Assembly: GCF_963422355.1 (NCBI RefSeq)
Contig: NC_085095.1
Location: forward strand, 4,527,107-4,591,106
Reading direction: 5' to 3'
Length of the DNA stretch: 64,000 nucleotides
Source of the DNA: Corticium candelabrum
Taxonomy: Eukaryota > Porifera > Homoscleromorpha > Homosclerophorida > Plakinidae
Below are positions 12,697 to 27,000 of the stretch, piece by piece. The position numbers and the translations under genes were made by a program. How positions within the stretch are numbered: position 1 is the stretch's first letter; each line of letters starts with the position of its first letter. Below the pieces are notes generated by a model. It saw nothing but the letters and a program-made list of their open reading frames with translations. It had not been told where the DNA came from and did no database searches.

Positions 12697-15600
12697 TAAT
12701 CGCGTTCCTTGTCGGGAAACCAGGACAGGGCTCGAAAAGTCGGCATCTGGAATCACTGGAGCTGTTCAAAAGACCAGGAATAGTTCTGGGCGTAGGGCGA
12801 CTGGTCGAACCATCTCTCGTGCGGCGTTTGATTTGAATTTGGCTTCAAATCCCGCTGACGAGACTACTGTGATGCCCACTGTTCCTAGCGAATCTTGTGT
12901 TTTGGCTAACAGGAACGGCAAGGCAACAAGACGACGGAAATGGACGCGACAAATGAATAGGAAAGTGATGTTTTGTTATTACCACGTGTTGTTGTCATGC
13001 AAGTTCTCTGCTTTCAGAAAACCCATGCATCAGCTGTGGTGTGAACGAAATCCTTCTCTGATTGACGTCTCTGAGCAGCCTTTGGCAGACCAGAAGCCAT
13101 ATCTCCTAACTTCTGGAAGTCTGACTGAATCAGAGTTGGAGAAGATTAAATGCGAGGCCGCACAGGATGGAAAGCCTGTCTCAGGATTGTTATCTGTTAC
13201 GACTGATGTTTGTCCTGGTGTGCAGATGTCGGCGTTGGATGTGGTTTCTGCTCTATCAGCTGATAGTTCAGTTGTCACGCCTTTGCTTGGCAATGTGTCA
13301 CCTTGCATGGCTTCAGTCAGGATGGCGCCTGCTGCACGTGGTGGAAAACCTGTCGTGTCAATGATGCAAGAGGATCATGAATTTGCTAATCACTTGGAAG
13401 ATGGCTCCCTTGTTCAGTCAGTCACTGTTCTCTCTAAGGACTGCTCATCTGCAAGAGATAGTGGTGATATCCTATTTGTAGATGACACTTTGGATTCAGT
13501 TCAGTGCAGTGCTGTCAGGGAATCACCATCCCCTTGTGACTCTGTAAGCTCTGATCTGATGACTACACATCCTACTATAGCTTCTCGGCTAGAAAGAATG
13601 GAAACTCCTACATCTCAACTCAGTCCAGACTCCTGCCAAACGGAGGATGGTCTTTCGCTTGATTGTGATGCTGCTGTGGACCCTGTACTTCATCGAGAGT
13701 TTCTTGAGGAGTTGCAGAAAGTCAGGCAAATTCCTATCTGCGAGAGACAACGCCTTCCAAGGATCTTTGTGAACAGTGGAACCCTGAAGCTTATTGGTGA
13801 TCTTAACACGATCATCAGTTCGTTGAAGGATGAACCAGATATGAGTGAAATCAGTTACCTGGTATACTCTACTGCTTCGCTAGTGTCCAAAAGGCGGGGC
13901 TTAAAGACGACAAAGTCAACCAATTCTCAAACACCGACATGGAGACGAAGGCTGGATATGGAGATTCTCACACTCGACGTGCGATCTCACTGTTGCTGGA
14001 GGTTAGAAAGGGTTCATCGGGCATTCGTATGTTACATGAACTCCGACGTCTTCGGCATCGGTTGGGCATTTCCTGTTCGGAGAGTTGTGAGGTCTCCATC
14101 AATCGATTGAAAATGGAACTTAAGTCCAAGGTCGAGCGGACCAGGAGGCTGGAGAAGAATCGTAAGAGACTTCGCCAGAATGGTTTGTTTCAACGAGATG
14201 CTGGACGGTTTTACAGAGAACTGGATAAGCAGACTATCCAGGTCACTTCCTCGCCATCCGAGTCTGAGATTGAACAGTATTGAGGTGGTATCCTAGAAAC
14301 TGAGGTACATCACAATGAGTCTGTCTTCTGGCTGAGACGTCAAACTGATGGCGAGACGCACCGGAAAGATGAGCAGCAGTGGCTACCTATCTCAGACAAT
14401 GAGGTCACATCGTGTCTCAAAAGGATGGGAAACTGGAAGTCTCCTGGTCCAGACAAGGTTTATGGTTTCTGGGTCAAGCGTATCACGTGTCTTCACACTG
14501 ATCTGACTCGTAACTATAACCTGCTGGTTCAGAATCCAGACTCTGTACCCGACTGGTTGTCTCAAGGAATAACCACTCTGATTCCTAAGAATGACAAGAC
14601 TGACCAGGCCAAAAATTACAGGCCTATCACGTGTCTGTCTGTCTTCTATAAGACCCTCACCTCAGTCATCAGGCAGAGGATTGCAGGGCATTTGGATCAG
14701 AGAAACATCATGGCTCCGGAGCAGAAAGGTTGTCGACAGGGATCTTTTGGTGCAAAGGATCAGCTGTTGATCAACAAGCTGCTTACCGAAGACTGTAGGA
14801 CCAGGCACAAGAGCTTGAGCATGGCTTGGGTGGACTACCAGAAAGCCTATGACAGCGTGCCACACAGTTGGTTGCTCCAATGCCTTCAGCTGCATAAGAT
14901 CAGTCCAGTCTTGTTCGGATTCTTGTCAGGTGTGATGAAGAGTTGGAGGACATCGATAGTACTTTCTTGTGGGAATAGTACGATCAAGACAAGGCTTATG
15001 CAGATCAGGAGGGGTATTTTCCAAGGTGACTCACTTTCTCCACTTCTCTTCTGTATGGCTCTCAATCCTCTGAGTAAGGAGTTGAACAGAACGGGTTACG
15101 GCTACCGGATGACCACTGGGCATGGTGAGACTGCCAAACGTCAGCTTATCAGTCATCTACTTTACATGGATGATCTGAAGCTGTATGGCAGAAACTCTGA
15201 TCAGTTGGACGGGTTGTTGCACACGGTTCGTACCTTCCTTCTCTGATGACATCCAGATGAAGTTTGGTCTGGACAAATGTGCTGTTGCACACTTTGTCAA
15301 CGGCAGACTATCTGGACACAACTCTGGGGTGACGGTAAGAAAAACGGATACCATCAACTGTCTGGAACCGGGTCAAGTCTACATGTACTTGGGTGTGGAT
15401 GAGAGTAACGGTATTCAGCACAGCATGATGCGGGAGAGACTCCGTCGCGAGTACTTGCGCAGAGTGAAGGTGGTTCTCCAGACTGAGTTGTATGGTCGGA
15501 ACAAGATTCTAGCCATCAATGGGTTTGCACTACCGGTTCTCACTTACGGTTTTGGCGTCATTCATTGGGGGTGCACGGACCTGCAGCAGCTCGATCGACG

Positions 15601-18247
15601 GACCAGAAAGCTCCTCTCTATGCACGGTGTCCACTATCCTGCAGCAGACGTTGACCGACTGTACGCTCCTTGCAGTGATGGGGGTAGGGGGTTACAACAG
15701 ATTGAGTCGACATATCAATCTTGTATTGTGAGGCTGAACTGTTACCTTGCTGACAGTTCTGATCCTTTCATGCAGATGATACGGGAGTGTGACTCTGGAA
15801 AATCTTCACACTCGCCCAAGCGCATGGCTTGTCGGTTTACTGCACAGCTGCGGAGGAGTCTTGCTTTGGACGACAAGTCGCAGAACTTACACAGGAATGC
15901 ATCCATCTCGGTTGAAGGTGGCTTCGAGCAAGCGCCTAAAACAGATGCGACACATTATCGTACGTGTTGCAGTTCTCTTCGTGTGCAGTCCTGGAGCGGG
16001 AAGCCTACGCACGGGCAGTATCGCCGTCTCACTGAGCAACCGCCTGTGGACATGAAAGAGACCTACGGATGGCTAAAAGCAGCGAATCTTCCTGCTGCAA
16101 CTGAGGGACTGATTGTTGCTGCTCAAGACCAAGCTCTTCGGACTCGGTACTATGAGCGCAAGATTCTACATCGTGATGTCAGTCCTACTTGCCGCATGTG
16201 CAGTGTAGGCCTGGAGACAGTCGACCACATTGTGGCAGGCTGTATTGCTTTGGCACCGACGGACTACACTGATCGACACAATCAGGTGGCCTCCATCATT
16301 CACTGGGATGTTTGTCGCCATTTTGGGGTTCCAGTGGAGAGCAGATGGTACCGGCATCATCCTGATAGGCTTGTGGAGACGGATGACATTACTATGATGT
16401 GGAATACCACCATCCCCACTGCCAGGAAAATCAAAGCCAATCGTCCAGACATCTGTCTCAGAAGTAGGAAAACAAACACTTGTCTTCTTATTGATATCAG
16501 CTGTCCTGCTGATGGCAACATTGGCAAGAAACATGCTGAGAAGTTGGCGAAGTACAGCGACTTGCGAGTGGAGATAAGCCGCATGTGGCATTGTCGAACA
16601 CTGGTGATTCCGGTGGTCTTGGGAGCTTTGGGCACAGTGCACGCAGGTATTGCACGGTGGCTGGACATTATTCCAGGTCATCACAACCTGCAGCACTTAC
16701 AGAAAACAGTGCTTCTGGGATCTACTCGGATCCTTCGTAAAGTCATGTCTTCTTTCTAGACAGCCGTGATGGTCTAAGTACTTCTGAAGCAGGGTTTGCT
16801 TCCGGTACTTGTAATAGACTTTACAAACCAGACTGATCTGGTTGAGCACGACATAATAATAACCTAGTGGTTAGAGTTCTGATTCTCTCTGACCATGATG
16901 GCCTGGGTTTAATCCCGGGTGGCAACAGAAGTATAATGAAACGAGTCTGTTGGTTCTTTCTCACTGTCTATTTGGCTATATGTCTGTGAGATTAGACTTG
17001 TTTCTGTCGATGGAGAGTTTCTGTGAGCTGGCGTGGGGACCATTGGCAATAAGAATCAGTGCTTTCCTGGTAGTCATTGATATCTACTGGGCATGCTGTT
17101 TAGAGCTGACAAAATACTCGTAGCACACACAATCGATAAGCCTGTTACTAGCACCATATGGATTACACGAAAACATGTACCTCTCTGGGACTTAACCTGC
17201 CGGGTTGGGCGATTTTTTTTTTTGGACGAGGTTTGGGAACTTAGCCGCTGCAGCGAATGCGCTTTGGTGTACGAGGCTACCCCGCGCCAATTGATTCTTG
17301 GTAGTGAATGGACATATTACAACCGCGATTTTGACATAAACGAAACTGCCGCCTTTTTGCGCATCTTTCGAGCAGTAACCTGCACCGTTTATTGAAACGG
17401 GGCCTCAGTTTTGAGTGTCGTCCGCTGAATGTTGCTCTCTCGGCACAAATCGACTTCCAATAAATTGGACGGCAGGTAAAGTGATTTTTAATTACTACGT
17501 TTTGCGGTTAAATAAAAAAAGGTGCAGTTTTCTTGAAATATTTTTTGGGTGCGCGCATCTGCTACGCACATTATTAATTAACTGGATTGAATTGTGTGTC
17601 AATATTTACATTGTGGCGTGCACTGCATACATCAAATTGTGTACTATTTATTGCAAATTTATTTCCTGTGTCCAATTAAATAATATGCAATTAATTAATT
17701 ACCAATACAATTAGAACAGTGCAAAGTACACAGGTAATTTAATTCTATTTCACAACTACTTCTACAAAAGATTTATTAACAGATAAACACTATACAATTA
17801 AAATGGCAGCATTCGATGTGTGTGTACACAATATTTATTAATTAAGCATTATCTAGTTGGTATAAACACGTACATGAAACAATCTATAGACACTTCAATA
17901 CTCATTACGAATCAGATCATTTAATGCAAACCACATAATAATTACTAATGCATAGAATCATTGTAGATGGATGACGACGACGTATTCATAACTCTGCTGG
18001 TTGTCACACAGCTACAGTATTATTGAGGTAATGTATGTTTAGAGCTAGCATTGGCTTTAATTAAATTACGTTAATTAATTTAAGTTCAGTTACTTAAGTT
18101 GATGGTATCAGTCATTGCGTTGTTGGCACTTCTGGGTATACACTGTATATGCCTTTTGCCAACTGGTATTGTATTGCAAACTATATAATTATTATGGTAT
18201 TGTTATATGGTTGGTGACGTGAATGACAGTTATATAATTAGTATACT

Positions 18248-18316
<69 letters not shown>

Positions 18317-19205
18317 TAGAGGTAATAAGAAATAATTGTATTATGCCTCTTTGTGAAGTGATGAAATATTTTGACATTCACTAACACATGTACAATCCAA
18401 GAGAGATGACATCTGTCTTTTTTGATGATTTAACTATGTGTCCTTACGATTTTTGTTTTTGCTTGTTTTGGTTTTTGTTTGTTGGGGTGAAAAGTTTAAA
18501 CCACTGTATCTGTACATTGCTTCTGCACTCTCATAAAGAACATTCTCTTTTACGAGTTTTCAGATCATTCAAAATTTAGTACACTTTTGAGCTAGTTAGT
18601 AACTTGATGCCATATTCCAAAACTTAATTGTCTGTACTGGCAAAGGCAACAAGTAGACAACTCGAGGGAGTCGCTTGGACAAGGCAAATAGTAGCATGGG
18701 GCAGCACGTGCAGTATGATCGAGTCAACTTTCTCATTACTATCAATGGAACTAGAAATGGTTGCCAATTATTGAGCAACATTTCTGCTATATGTTGCTGA
18801 GAAAAGTCACCAAGATTTCTATTATACTGCAAATAATAATTCAATTGTTCATAAAACCAAGATAATTCAGTCTGAGAATCAACAAAATCATTCTCTCGAC
18901 TGCATGGCCAGCACAAAACCCTACTTAAATTATGTTTGTCCGTCCTATTGTCTGCGGTCTGTTTGCCTGTCTGTTTGTCAATACATATGTTTTTATAAAT
19001 CATCACTATAACTTACACCAATGCTAATTGCATGTCTGTGTCTGTCTGTCTGTCTGTCTGTCTGTCTGATTCAGATAGATTATTTGATTTTGACATTCAA
19101 GGCCAAGTACATTAGTCAATCTATGCCTTTGTTGTTTGCAACGCCTGGTTTGCTTTCACAAATTCCTAGCAAATGTGCAAGTAGAGTGTATATGAGAATA
19201 CAGTA

Positions 19206-19249
<44 letters not shown>

Positions 19250-19551
19250 CCTGTGTGTACATGTACTGCTAAGTATGGTAAAATATCTACCAAATTATAT
19301 AGGAATAAATGTCATCAAAGTATTTACTCAATCATGTTGTCATGAAAGTGTTATATGCAATATGAATGTATATACATTTACCGGTGGGTACTGTGTTCAG
19401 TTGTTGAGTACAGCAGATGCATAAGCTGGGTAGGTACTGTCAACACTTTAGTACAACATGATTGAGTAGATACTTTGATCACGTTTATTCCCATATGATT
19501 TAGTAGATCTTGTATCATACTTAATTAGCAATACAGACAAACAAAAAAACG

Positions 19552-19589
<38 letters not shown>

Positions 19590-19776
19590 TACTTTATTAT
19601 CATATCGACTCTACTTGTACATTTGCTAGGAATTTGTGAAAGCAAACCAGTCCTTGCAAACAACAAGTCATAGATTAACTAATGGACTTGGCCTTGAATG
19701 TCAAAGTCAAATAATCTATCTAAATCACCATGATTAGTTGAAAATCTTGAAAGATTTCTGAGGCCAACTTTCTGAG

Positions 19777-19822
<46 letters not shown>

Positions 19823-20062
19823 GGAAACAATAAATACAGGCTTCTCATCAACATTGCAGCGGTGCAATGCTAACACAATCGCCAAGATTTCCATTTTAAC
19901 TTCCACTAATCATAATGACATTGATGACTCTGTAACTCAGTTTTATGTACATTAGATTGATAGGTATAATGGCCCTATAGGGCCTATTGAACTCATTTTT
20001 AAAGCTTAACATAGCTACTTTACCTAGCCTGTATAGTGATCATGTTTGAATATACTACCATT

Positions 20063-20120
<58 letters not shown>

Positions 20121-21009
20121 TACTGTATTCTCATATACACTCTACTTGCACATTTGCTAGGAATTTGTGAAAGCAAACCAGGCGTTGCAAACAACAAAGG
20201 CATAGATTGACTAATGTACTTGGCCTTGAATGTCAAAATCAAATAATCTATCTGAATCAGACAGACAGACAGACAGACAGACAGACACAGACATGCAATT
20301 AGCATTGGTGTAAGTTATAGTGATGATTTATAAAAACATATGTATTGACAAACAGACAGGCAAACAGACCGCAGACAATAGGACGGACAAACATAATTTA
20401 AGTAGGGTTTTGTGCTGGCCATGCAGTCGAGAGAATGATTTTGTTGATTCTCAGACTGAATTATCTTGGTTTTATGAACAATTGAATTATTATTTGCAGT
20501 ATAATAGAAATCTTGGTGACTTTTCTCAGCAACATATAGCAGAAATGTTGCTCAATAATTGGCAACCATTTCTAGTTCCATTGATAGTAATGAGAAAGTT
20601 GACTCGATCATACTGCACGTGCTGCCCCATGCTACTATTTGCCTTGTCCAAGCGACTCCCTCGAGTTGTCTACTTGTTGCCTTTGCCAGTACAGACAATT
20701 AAGTTTTGGAATATGGCATCAAGTTACTAACTAGCTCAAAAGTGTACTAAATTTTGAATGATCTGAAAACTCGTAAAAGAGAATGTTCTTTATGAGAGTG
20801 CAGAAGCAATGTACAGATACAGTGGTTTAAACTTTTCACCCCAACAAACAAAAACCAAAACAAGCAAAAACAAAAATCGTAAGGACACATAGTTAAATCA
20901 TCAAAAAAGACAGATGTCATCTCTCTTGGATTGTACATGTGTTAGTGAATGTCAAAATATTTCATCACTTCACAAAGAGGCATAATACAATTATTTCTTA
21001 TTACCTCTA

Positions 21010-21090
<81 letters not shown>

Positions 21091-24000
21091 AGTATACTAA
21101 TTATATAACTGTCATTCACGTCACCAACCATATAACAATACCATAATAATTATATAGTTTGCAATACAATACCAGTTGGCAAAAGGCATATACAGTGTAT
21201 ACCCAGAAGTGCCAACAACGCAATGACTGATACCATCAACTTAAGTAACTGAACTTAAATTAATTAACGTAATTTAATTAAAGCCAATGCTAGCTCTAAA
21301 CATACATTACCTCAATAATACTGTAGCTGTGTGACAACCAGCAGAGTTATGAATACGTCGTCATCCATCTACAATGATTCTATGCATTAGTAATTATTAT
21401 GTGGTTTGCATTAAATGATCTGATTCGTAATGAGTATTGAAGTGTCTATAGATTGTTTCATGTACGTGTTTATACCAACTAGATAATGCTTAATTAATAA
21501 ATATTGTGTACACACACATCGTATGCTGCCATTTTAATTGTATAGTGTTTATCTGTTAATAAATCTTTTGTAGAAGTAGTTGTGAAATAGAATTAAATTA
21601 CCTGTGTACTTTGCACTGTTCTAATTGTATTGGTAATTAATTAATTGCATATTATTTAATTGGACACAGGAAATAAATTTGCAATAAATAGTACACAATT
21701 TGATGTATGCAGTGCACGCCACAATGTAAATATTGACACACAATTCAATCCAGTTAATTAATAATGTGCGTAGCAGATGCGCGCACCCAAAAAATATTTC
21801 AAGAAAACTGCAACTTTTTTTATTTAACCGCAAAACGTAGTAATTAAAAATCACTTTACCTGCCGTCCAATTTATTGGAAGTCGATTTGTGCCGAGAGAG
21901 CAACATTCAGCGGACGACACTCAAAACTGAGGCCCCGTTTCAATAAACGGTGCAGGTTACTGCTCGAAAGATGCGCAAAAGGCGGCAGTTTCGTTTATGT
22001 CAAAATCGCGGTTGTAATATGTCCATTCACTACCAAGAATCAATTGGCGCGGGGTAGCCTCGTACACCAAAGCGCATTCGCTGCAGCGGCTAAGTTCCCA
22101 AATCTCGTCCAAAAAAAAAAATCGCCCGGGTTGGTGGGCACCCAGTTGAGGGTAAAGACCCCACTTACCCTACCAAGAGGGTAATGACGACATGATAACC
22201 ACCACCTCATGGTTTGGGGTTCAAACCCCAGTGACGACAGTAAATTATGAAACTTGTCTGTCTTTCTCTCATGCTTCTCTAGCTTTGTCCATGAGACTAT
22301 AACTAGTTTCAGTCGTAGGGGAGTTTCTGTGATCTAGCAAACGGTCTGTTGACAACGATGTTCAGCGCTTTCCTTGTGGTCATTGATATCCACTAGGCAT
22401 GTCGTACTGAGTTTGCGGTCACCATTATGCAATCTATATCGAATAGGCTAGTCATTGATCACCATGTGGACTACACAGAAACATGTACCCTGCTGTGCTC
22501 ACCTGTCAGATTGGTGGGTGCCCAGATGGGGGTAAAGACCCCAATTGCCCATCATGGAGAGGCATAATGACACACCACAGCAATATAAATGAAGAAGCAC
22601 TAGACGTGCAAACCCTCGGCTGGTATGCACCTTGAAGGTAATTAGTCGCGCTATGACAGAATGGTTTAAACAATACCAATTAACCACTACGCACAGCGAA
22701 AGTATAGAGCAAATACGAAAACCAGCTTTGGTTAGCTAGGAACAAAAGAAGCAGCACTGATTTTCAGTGAACAAAACACAATTTCATGCACCTACAATGT
22801 TTTGGGCTTTCAGAAGATGACACTACTGATGGAACAAGCATAATGTTACAACCCATTTGCTCTCTAGACGTCTATTTCTTTGTGCAACTTCTCTAGGCGT
22901 CTGATTGTTTGTGCAGCTTTTAAAGTTGTAATGAGCTAATATGGGCGGTTTTAAACGTGGCATAGGTAACACCAAAGCCAAAACAAAATTAACTGTGGGA
23001 GAACATGAACGCTACAAATGTAGCTAGATTAGGCGTTGTTTCTAATGGTAAACCCTCACGTACAACAAAAGAAACAGCTCGCCACCGATTTTCCAGCTCA
23101 CAACAATCTAGACATCTGGTTGTTTGTGCAGCTTCTCTAGACATCTGGTTGTTGTCGTAATGGGGGAAAACATGCATGTTTCAAATGTAGATCAGGTTGT
23201 TTCGAAGTGCTAGAACAAGCCAGTGTTACAAGTCAGGTAGCCTCAATGCGGCTTATGTGATAAAGTAACGCGCGTGATCATTTGTTCTGTTTGTTGGTGG
23301 GCAAGTTACAAATGTAGAGCAAAACAACAACTCACCACACATTTTCCAGCTCACAAGAATGTAGACGTCTGGTTGTTTGTGCAGCTTCTCTAGGCATTTG
23401 TTTGTTTGTATAGCTTCTCTAGATGTCTGGTTGTTTGTGCAGCGTCTCTAGACGTCTGGTTGTTGTCGTAATGGGGGAAAACATCATGTTACAAATGTAG
23501 TTGTTTCAAAGTGCTGGAACAAGCTAAATGTTACAAGTCGGAGAGCCTCAACGCTAGGCCGGCCGGCAATCTTCGCCTTACGTGATAAAGTAATGGGCGT
23601 GTCATCATTCTGTTTGTGGGTGAAAAACATATGTTACAAACGTAGAGCAAAACAAGCAGCTCACCACCAATTTTCCAGCTCACAAGAATGTAAAAGTCTC
23701 GTTCTTTGTGCAGCTTTTCTAAGCGTCTCGTTGTTTGTGCCACTTCTCTAGCTAGACATCTGGTTGTTGCCTAGTAGCAGCTACCAAACAAAGAGAGGTG
23801 GAGCCTCATGATGACATCACGTTCGTCTATTGGTCGGTAAAAACACCACTTCTCGTCTATTGGTCAGAAAAGCTTCATTTGCATCCATGGTAATCGACTA
23901 TATATACGGTCAGTTGGTCGGTCAGTTGCTCGGTCATTGAACAACTACTATACCCTCAGCCTGGAAATCCGGGCCTCGGGTAATGAAACGAGTCTATTCA

Positions 24001-27000
24001 GTTGGCTCTTTCTCACTGTCTATTTGGCTATGTCTGTGAGAGTAGACTTGTTTCCGTCGATGGGGAGCTTGTGTGATCTGTCATGGGAACCGTTGGCAAT
24101 AAGGATCAGTGCTTTCCTGGTAGTCATTGATATCTACTGGGCATGCTGTTCAAAGCTGGCAAAATCCTTGTAGCGCATGCAATCAATAATCGATAAGCCA
24201 GTTACTAGCGCCATGTGGATTACATGGAAACACATACCTCTCTGGGACTTACCTGCCGAGTTGGTGGGTGCCCAGTTAAAAGTAAAGGCCCCACTTACCC
24301 TACCTAGAGGGTAATCACGACATAACTATCTCCTCTTCTCTTCTGTACGGCTGTTAATCCTCTCAGCGTGGAGTTACGCAGAACTGGTTACGGCTATTGG
24401 ATGAGCACTGGGCGTGGTGAGACTGCTAAACGTCAGCTTGTCAGTCATCTACTTTACATGGATAATCTGAAGCTGTGTGGCAGAAATTCTGACTAGCTGA
24501 AAGGGTTGTTGCACACGGTTCGTACCTTCTCTGATGACATCCAGACGAAGTTTGGTCTGGACAAGTGTGCTATTGCACACTTTGTCAACGGTAACCTCTC
24601 TGAACACAATTCTGGGGTGAGGGTAAGAAAAACAGACACCATCAACTGTCTGAAACCGGGTCAAGGCTACAAGTATTTGGGTGTGAACAAGAATAACGGT
24701 ATCCAGCACAGCACTATGCAGGAGACGCTCCATTGTGAGTACTTTCGTAGAGTGAAGATGGTTCTCCGGTCCGAGTTGTATAGTCGAAACAAGATTCTGG
24801 CCATCAACGAGTTTGCACTGCCGGTTCTCACTTACGGTTTTGGTGTCATTCATTGAAGGACCACAGACCTGCAGCAGCTTGATCAAGAGACCAGAAAACT
24901 TCTCTCTATGCACGGTGTCCACCATCCTGTAGCAGCCGTTGACCAGCTGTACGCTCCGTGCACCGAGGACAGTCAAGGGTTACAACAGATCGAGTCGACG
25001 TATCGGTCTTGTATTGTGAGGATAGACTGTTACCTTCGTAACAGCTCTGATCTCTTTATGCAAATGATACAGGAGTGTGATACTAGGAAGTCCTCTCATT
25101 GAATCCAATGCATGGCCCATCAGTTTACCACACAGCTGCAGGAAAATCTCTCTAAGGACAACAAGTCGCAGAACCTGCATGGAAGTGGCACCATTCTGTC
25201 TGATGGTGTCTTCGAGCAAGCACCTCACACAGATGCAAAACATTCCCGTACGTGCAGCAGTTATCTTCGTGTTCACTCCTGCAGCAGAAAACCTATGGAC
25301 GGTCAGTATCGCCGTCTCACTGAGAAACCACCTGTGGACATGAAAGAGACCTACAGATGGCTGAAGTCATCGAATATTCCTGCTGCAACCGAGGGACTGG
25401 TTGTTGCTGCTCAAAACCAAGCTCTTCAGACTCATTATTATGAGCGCAACATTCTGCATTGAGATGTCAGTCCCACTTGACGCTTGCGCAGTGCAGGACT
25501 GCAAACAGTTGACCACATTGTGGCAGGCTGTAGTGCCTTGGTACCGATGGACTAAACTGATCAAAACAATGAAGTGGCCTCCATATCCACTAGAACATTT
25601 GTCGTCATTTTGGGGTTCCAGTGGCGAGCAGATGATACCGGCATCATCCAGATAGGCTTGTGGAGACGAACGACATCACTATGAAGTGGGATACAGCCAT
25701 TCCTACTGCTAGGAAGATCGGTGCCAATCGTCCTGACATCTGTTTCAGTCTTCTTATTGATATTAGCTGTCCTGCTGATGGCAACATCGCCAGGAAACAC
25801 ACTGACAAGTTGACGAAATACAAGTGACTTGCAGGTGGAGATAAGCCGCACGTGGCAGTGCTGGACTCTGGTCTTTCCAGTGGTGTTGGGAGCTTTGGGC
25901 ACAGTGCACGCAGGTATTGCACGGTGGCTGGTTATGATTCCAGGTCATCACAACCTGCAGCACTTACAGTGTTGCGTGCAAGAATCCAAGAGCCTTCAGC
26001 ATGCACGGAAGACGACATAGTTTGACTCTCGGTAAATGAGTAAATTAGTATCACGGACTATATATGAATACACTCATGCACATACGCGCACAAGCTCTTC
26101 AACACCACGTAGATAACAGTTAATAATTATAACGGTAAGCACCAATTCTCTCTGTTCCTTCTGTCTGTTGTGCTTATGTCCTTCGCATGGACTTTCTCCG
26201 CCTGATTCTTCCTCTCTCCTCTCCTCTTTCTCTCCTCTCCTCTCCTCTTTCTCTCCTCTCCTCTCCTCTTTCTCTCTTCTCTCCTCTCCTCTCTCACTCT
26301 CGCACACACTCTCGCTGACCGGCAACTGCAACTCCAATTGACTGCTTCTAAAAATATCTTTAGCTCCTCCCCTGAATCCCTAGTCCCTCCCAAACTCCAT
26401 ATATATGTGTAGAGACGTGACATACAGAAAGCAGTGGTTCTTGGATCCAGTCGGATCCTATGTAAAGTCATGCCTTCTGTCTAGACAGCCATGACAGTCT
26501 AAGCACCTCTGAGACAAGGCTTGCCTCCGGTGCTTACAAGAGACCTTACAAACCAGACTGATCTGGTTGAGCAAGACAAACTATAGCCTAGTGGTTAGAG
26601 TTCTGGTTCTCTGACCATGATGGCCTGGGTTCCATCTCGGGTGGCGACAGCAATATAATGAAACGAGTCTGTTGGTTCTTTCTCACTGTCTATTTGGCTA
26701 TGTCTGTGAGAGCAGACTTGTTTCCGTCAATGGGGAGTTTCTGTGATCTGGCGTGGGGACCATTTGCAATGAGGATCAGTGCTTCCTGGTAGCCATTGAT
26801 ATCTACTGGTGTGCTGTTCAGAGCTGGCAAAATCCTCGTAGTTCACACAATTAATGATCGATAAGCCAGTTACTAGCACCATATGGATTACACGGAAACA
26901 TGTACCTCTCTGGGACTTACCTGCCCTAGCTGGTGGGCACCCAGTTGAGGGTAAAGACCCCCATACTCTATCTAGAGGGTGGTGACGACAATAATAACAT

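Larger units (their letters stand above)
12701..16852 (+). mobile_element. Non-LTR retrotransposon copy 2 (R2/RLE type)
   Basis: Same family as copy 1 and the best preserved here. Its 5' end is fused to the (TAA)n of the preceding SINE, and its 3' end 'gagcacgac' is followed by 'ataataata' and another SINE. The polyprotein is broken at only three places: a one-base loss near 13975, a TGA at 14281-14283 (TGG in copy 1), and a four-base insertion near 15237. The lesions differ from those of copy 1, so the two decayed independently. Confidence 0.9.
17209..22125. mobile_element. MULE B: 4.9-kb palindromic non-autonomous element
   Basis: Two near-identical arms of about 2.04 kb (17209 to about 19245, and about 20065 to 22125) face each other around a spacer of about 0.8 kb. 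Ends are GCGATTTTTTTTTTTGG and its complement. The 9-bp duplication CCGGGTTGG flanks it, matching the 8-10 bp of Mutator-like elements. Frames inside the arms (for example 18596-19006 and 20320-20730) are mirror copies without known domains, and no transposase is present. The outer 1.1 kb of each arm resembles the ends of MULE C; the inner 0.9 kb does not. Confidence 0.9.

Noticed and set aside
16859..16935. tRNA genes at SINE heads
   Set aside because: A and B boxes are present but no cloverleaf with intact acceptor and anticodon arms could be drawn, and each is joined to a SINE body.
18596..20730. Identical 136-residue frames in both palindrome arms
   Set aside because: Mirror copies produced by the palindrome; no known domain, no introns, and part of the frame runs into (CAGA)n repeat.
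26074..26471. Glu/Arg-rich frames on the minus strand
   Set aside because: They translate the pyrimidine-rich run of the solo LTR and have no domain.
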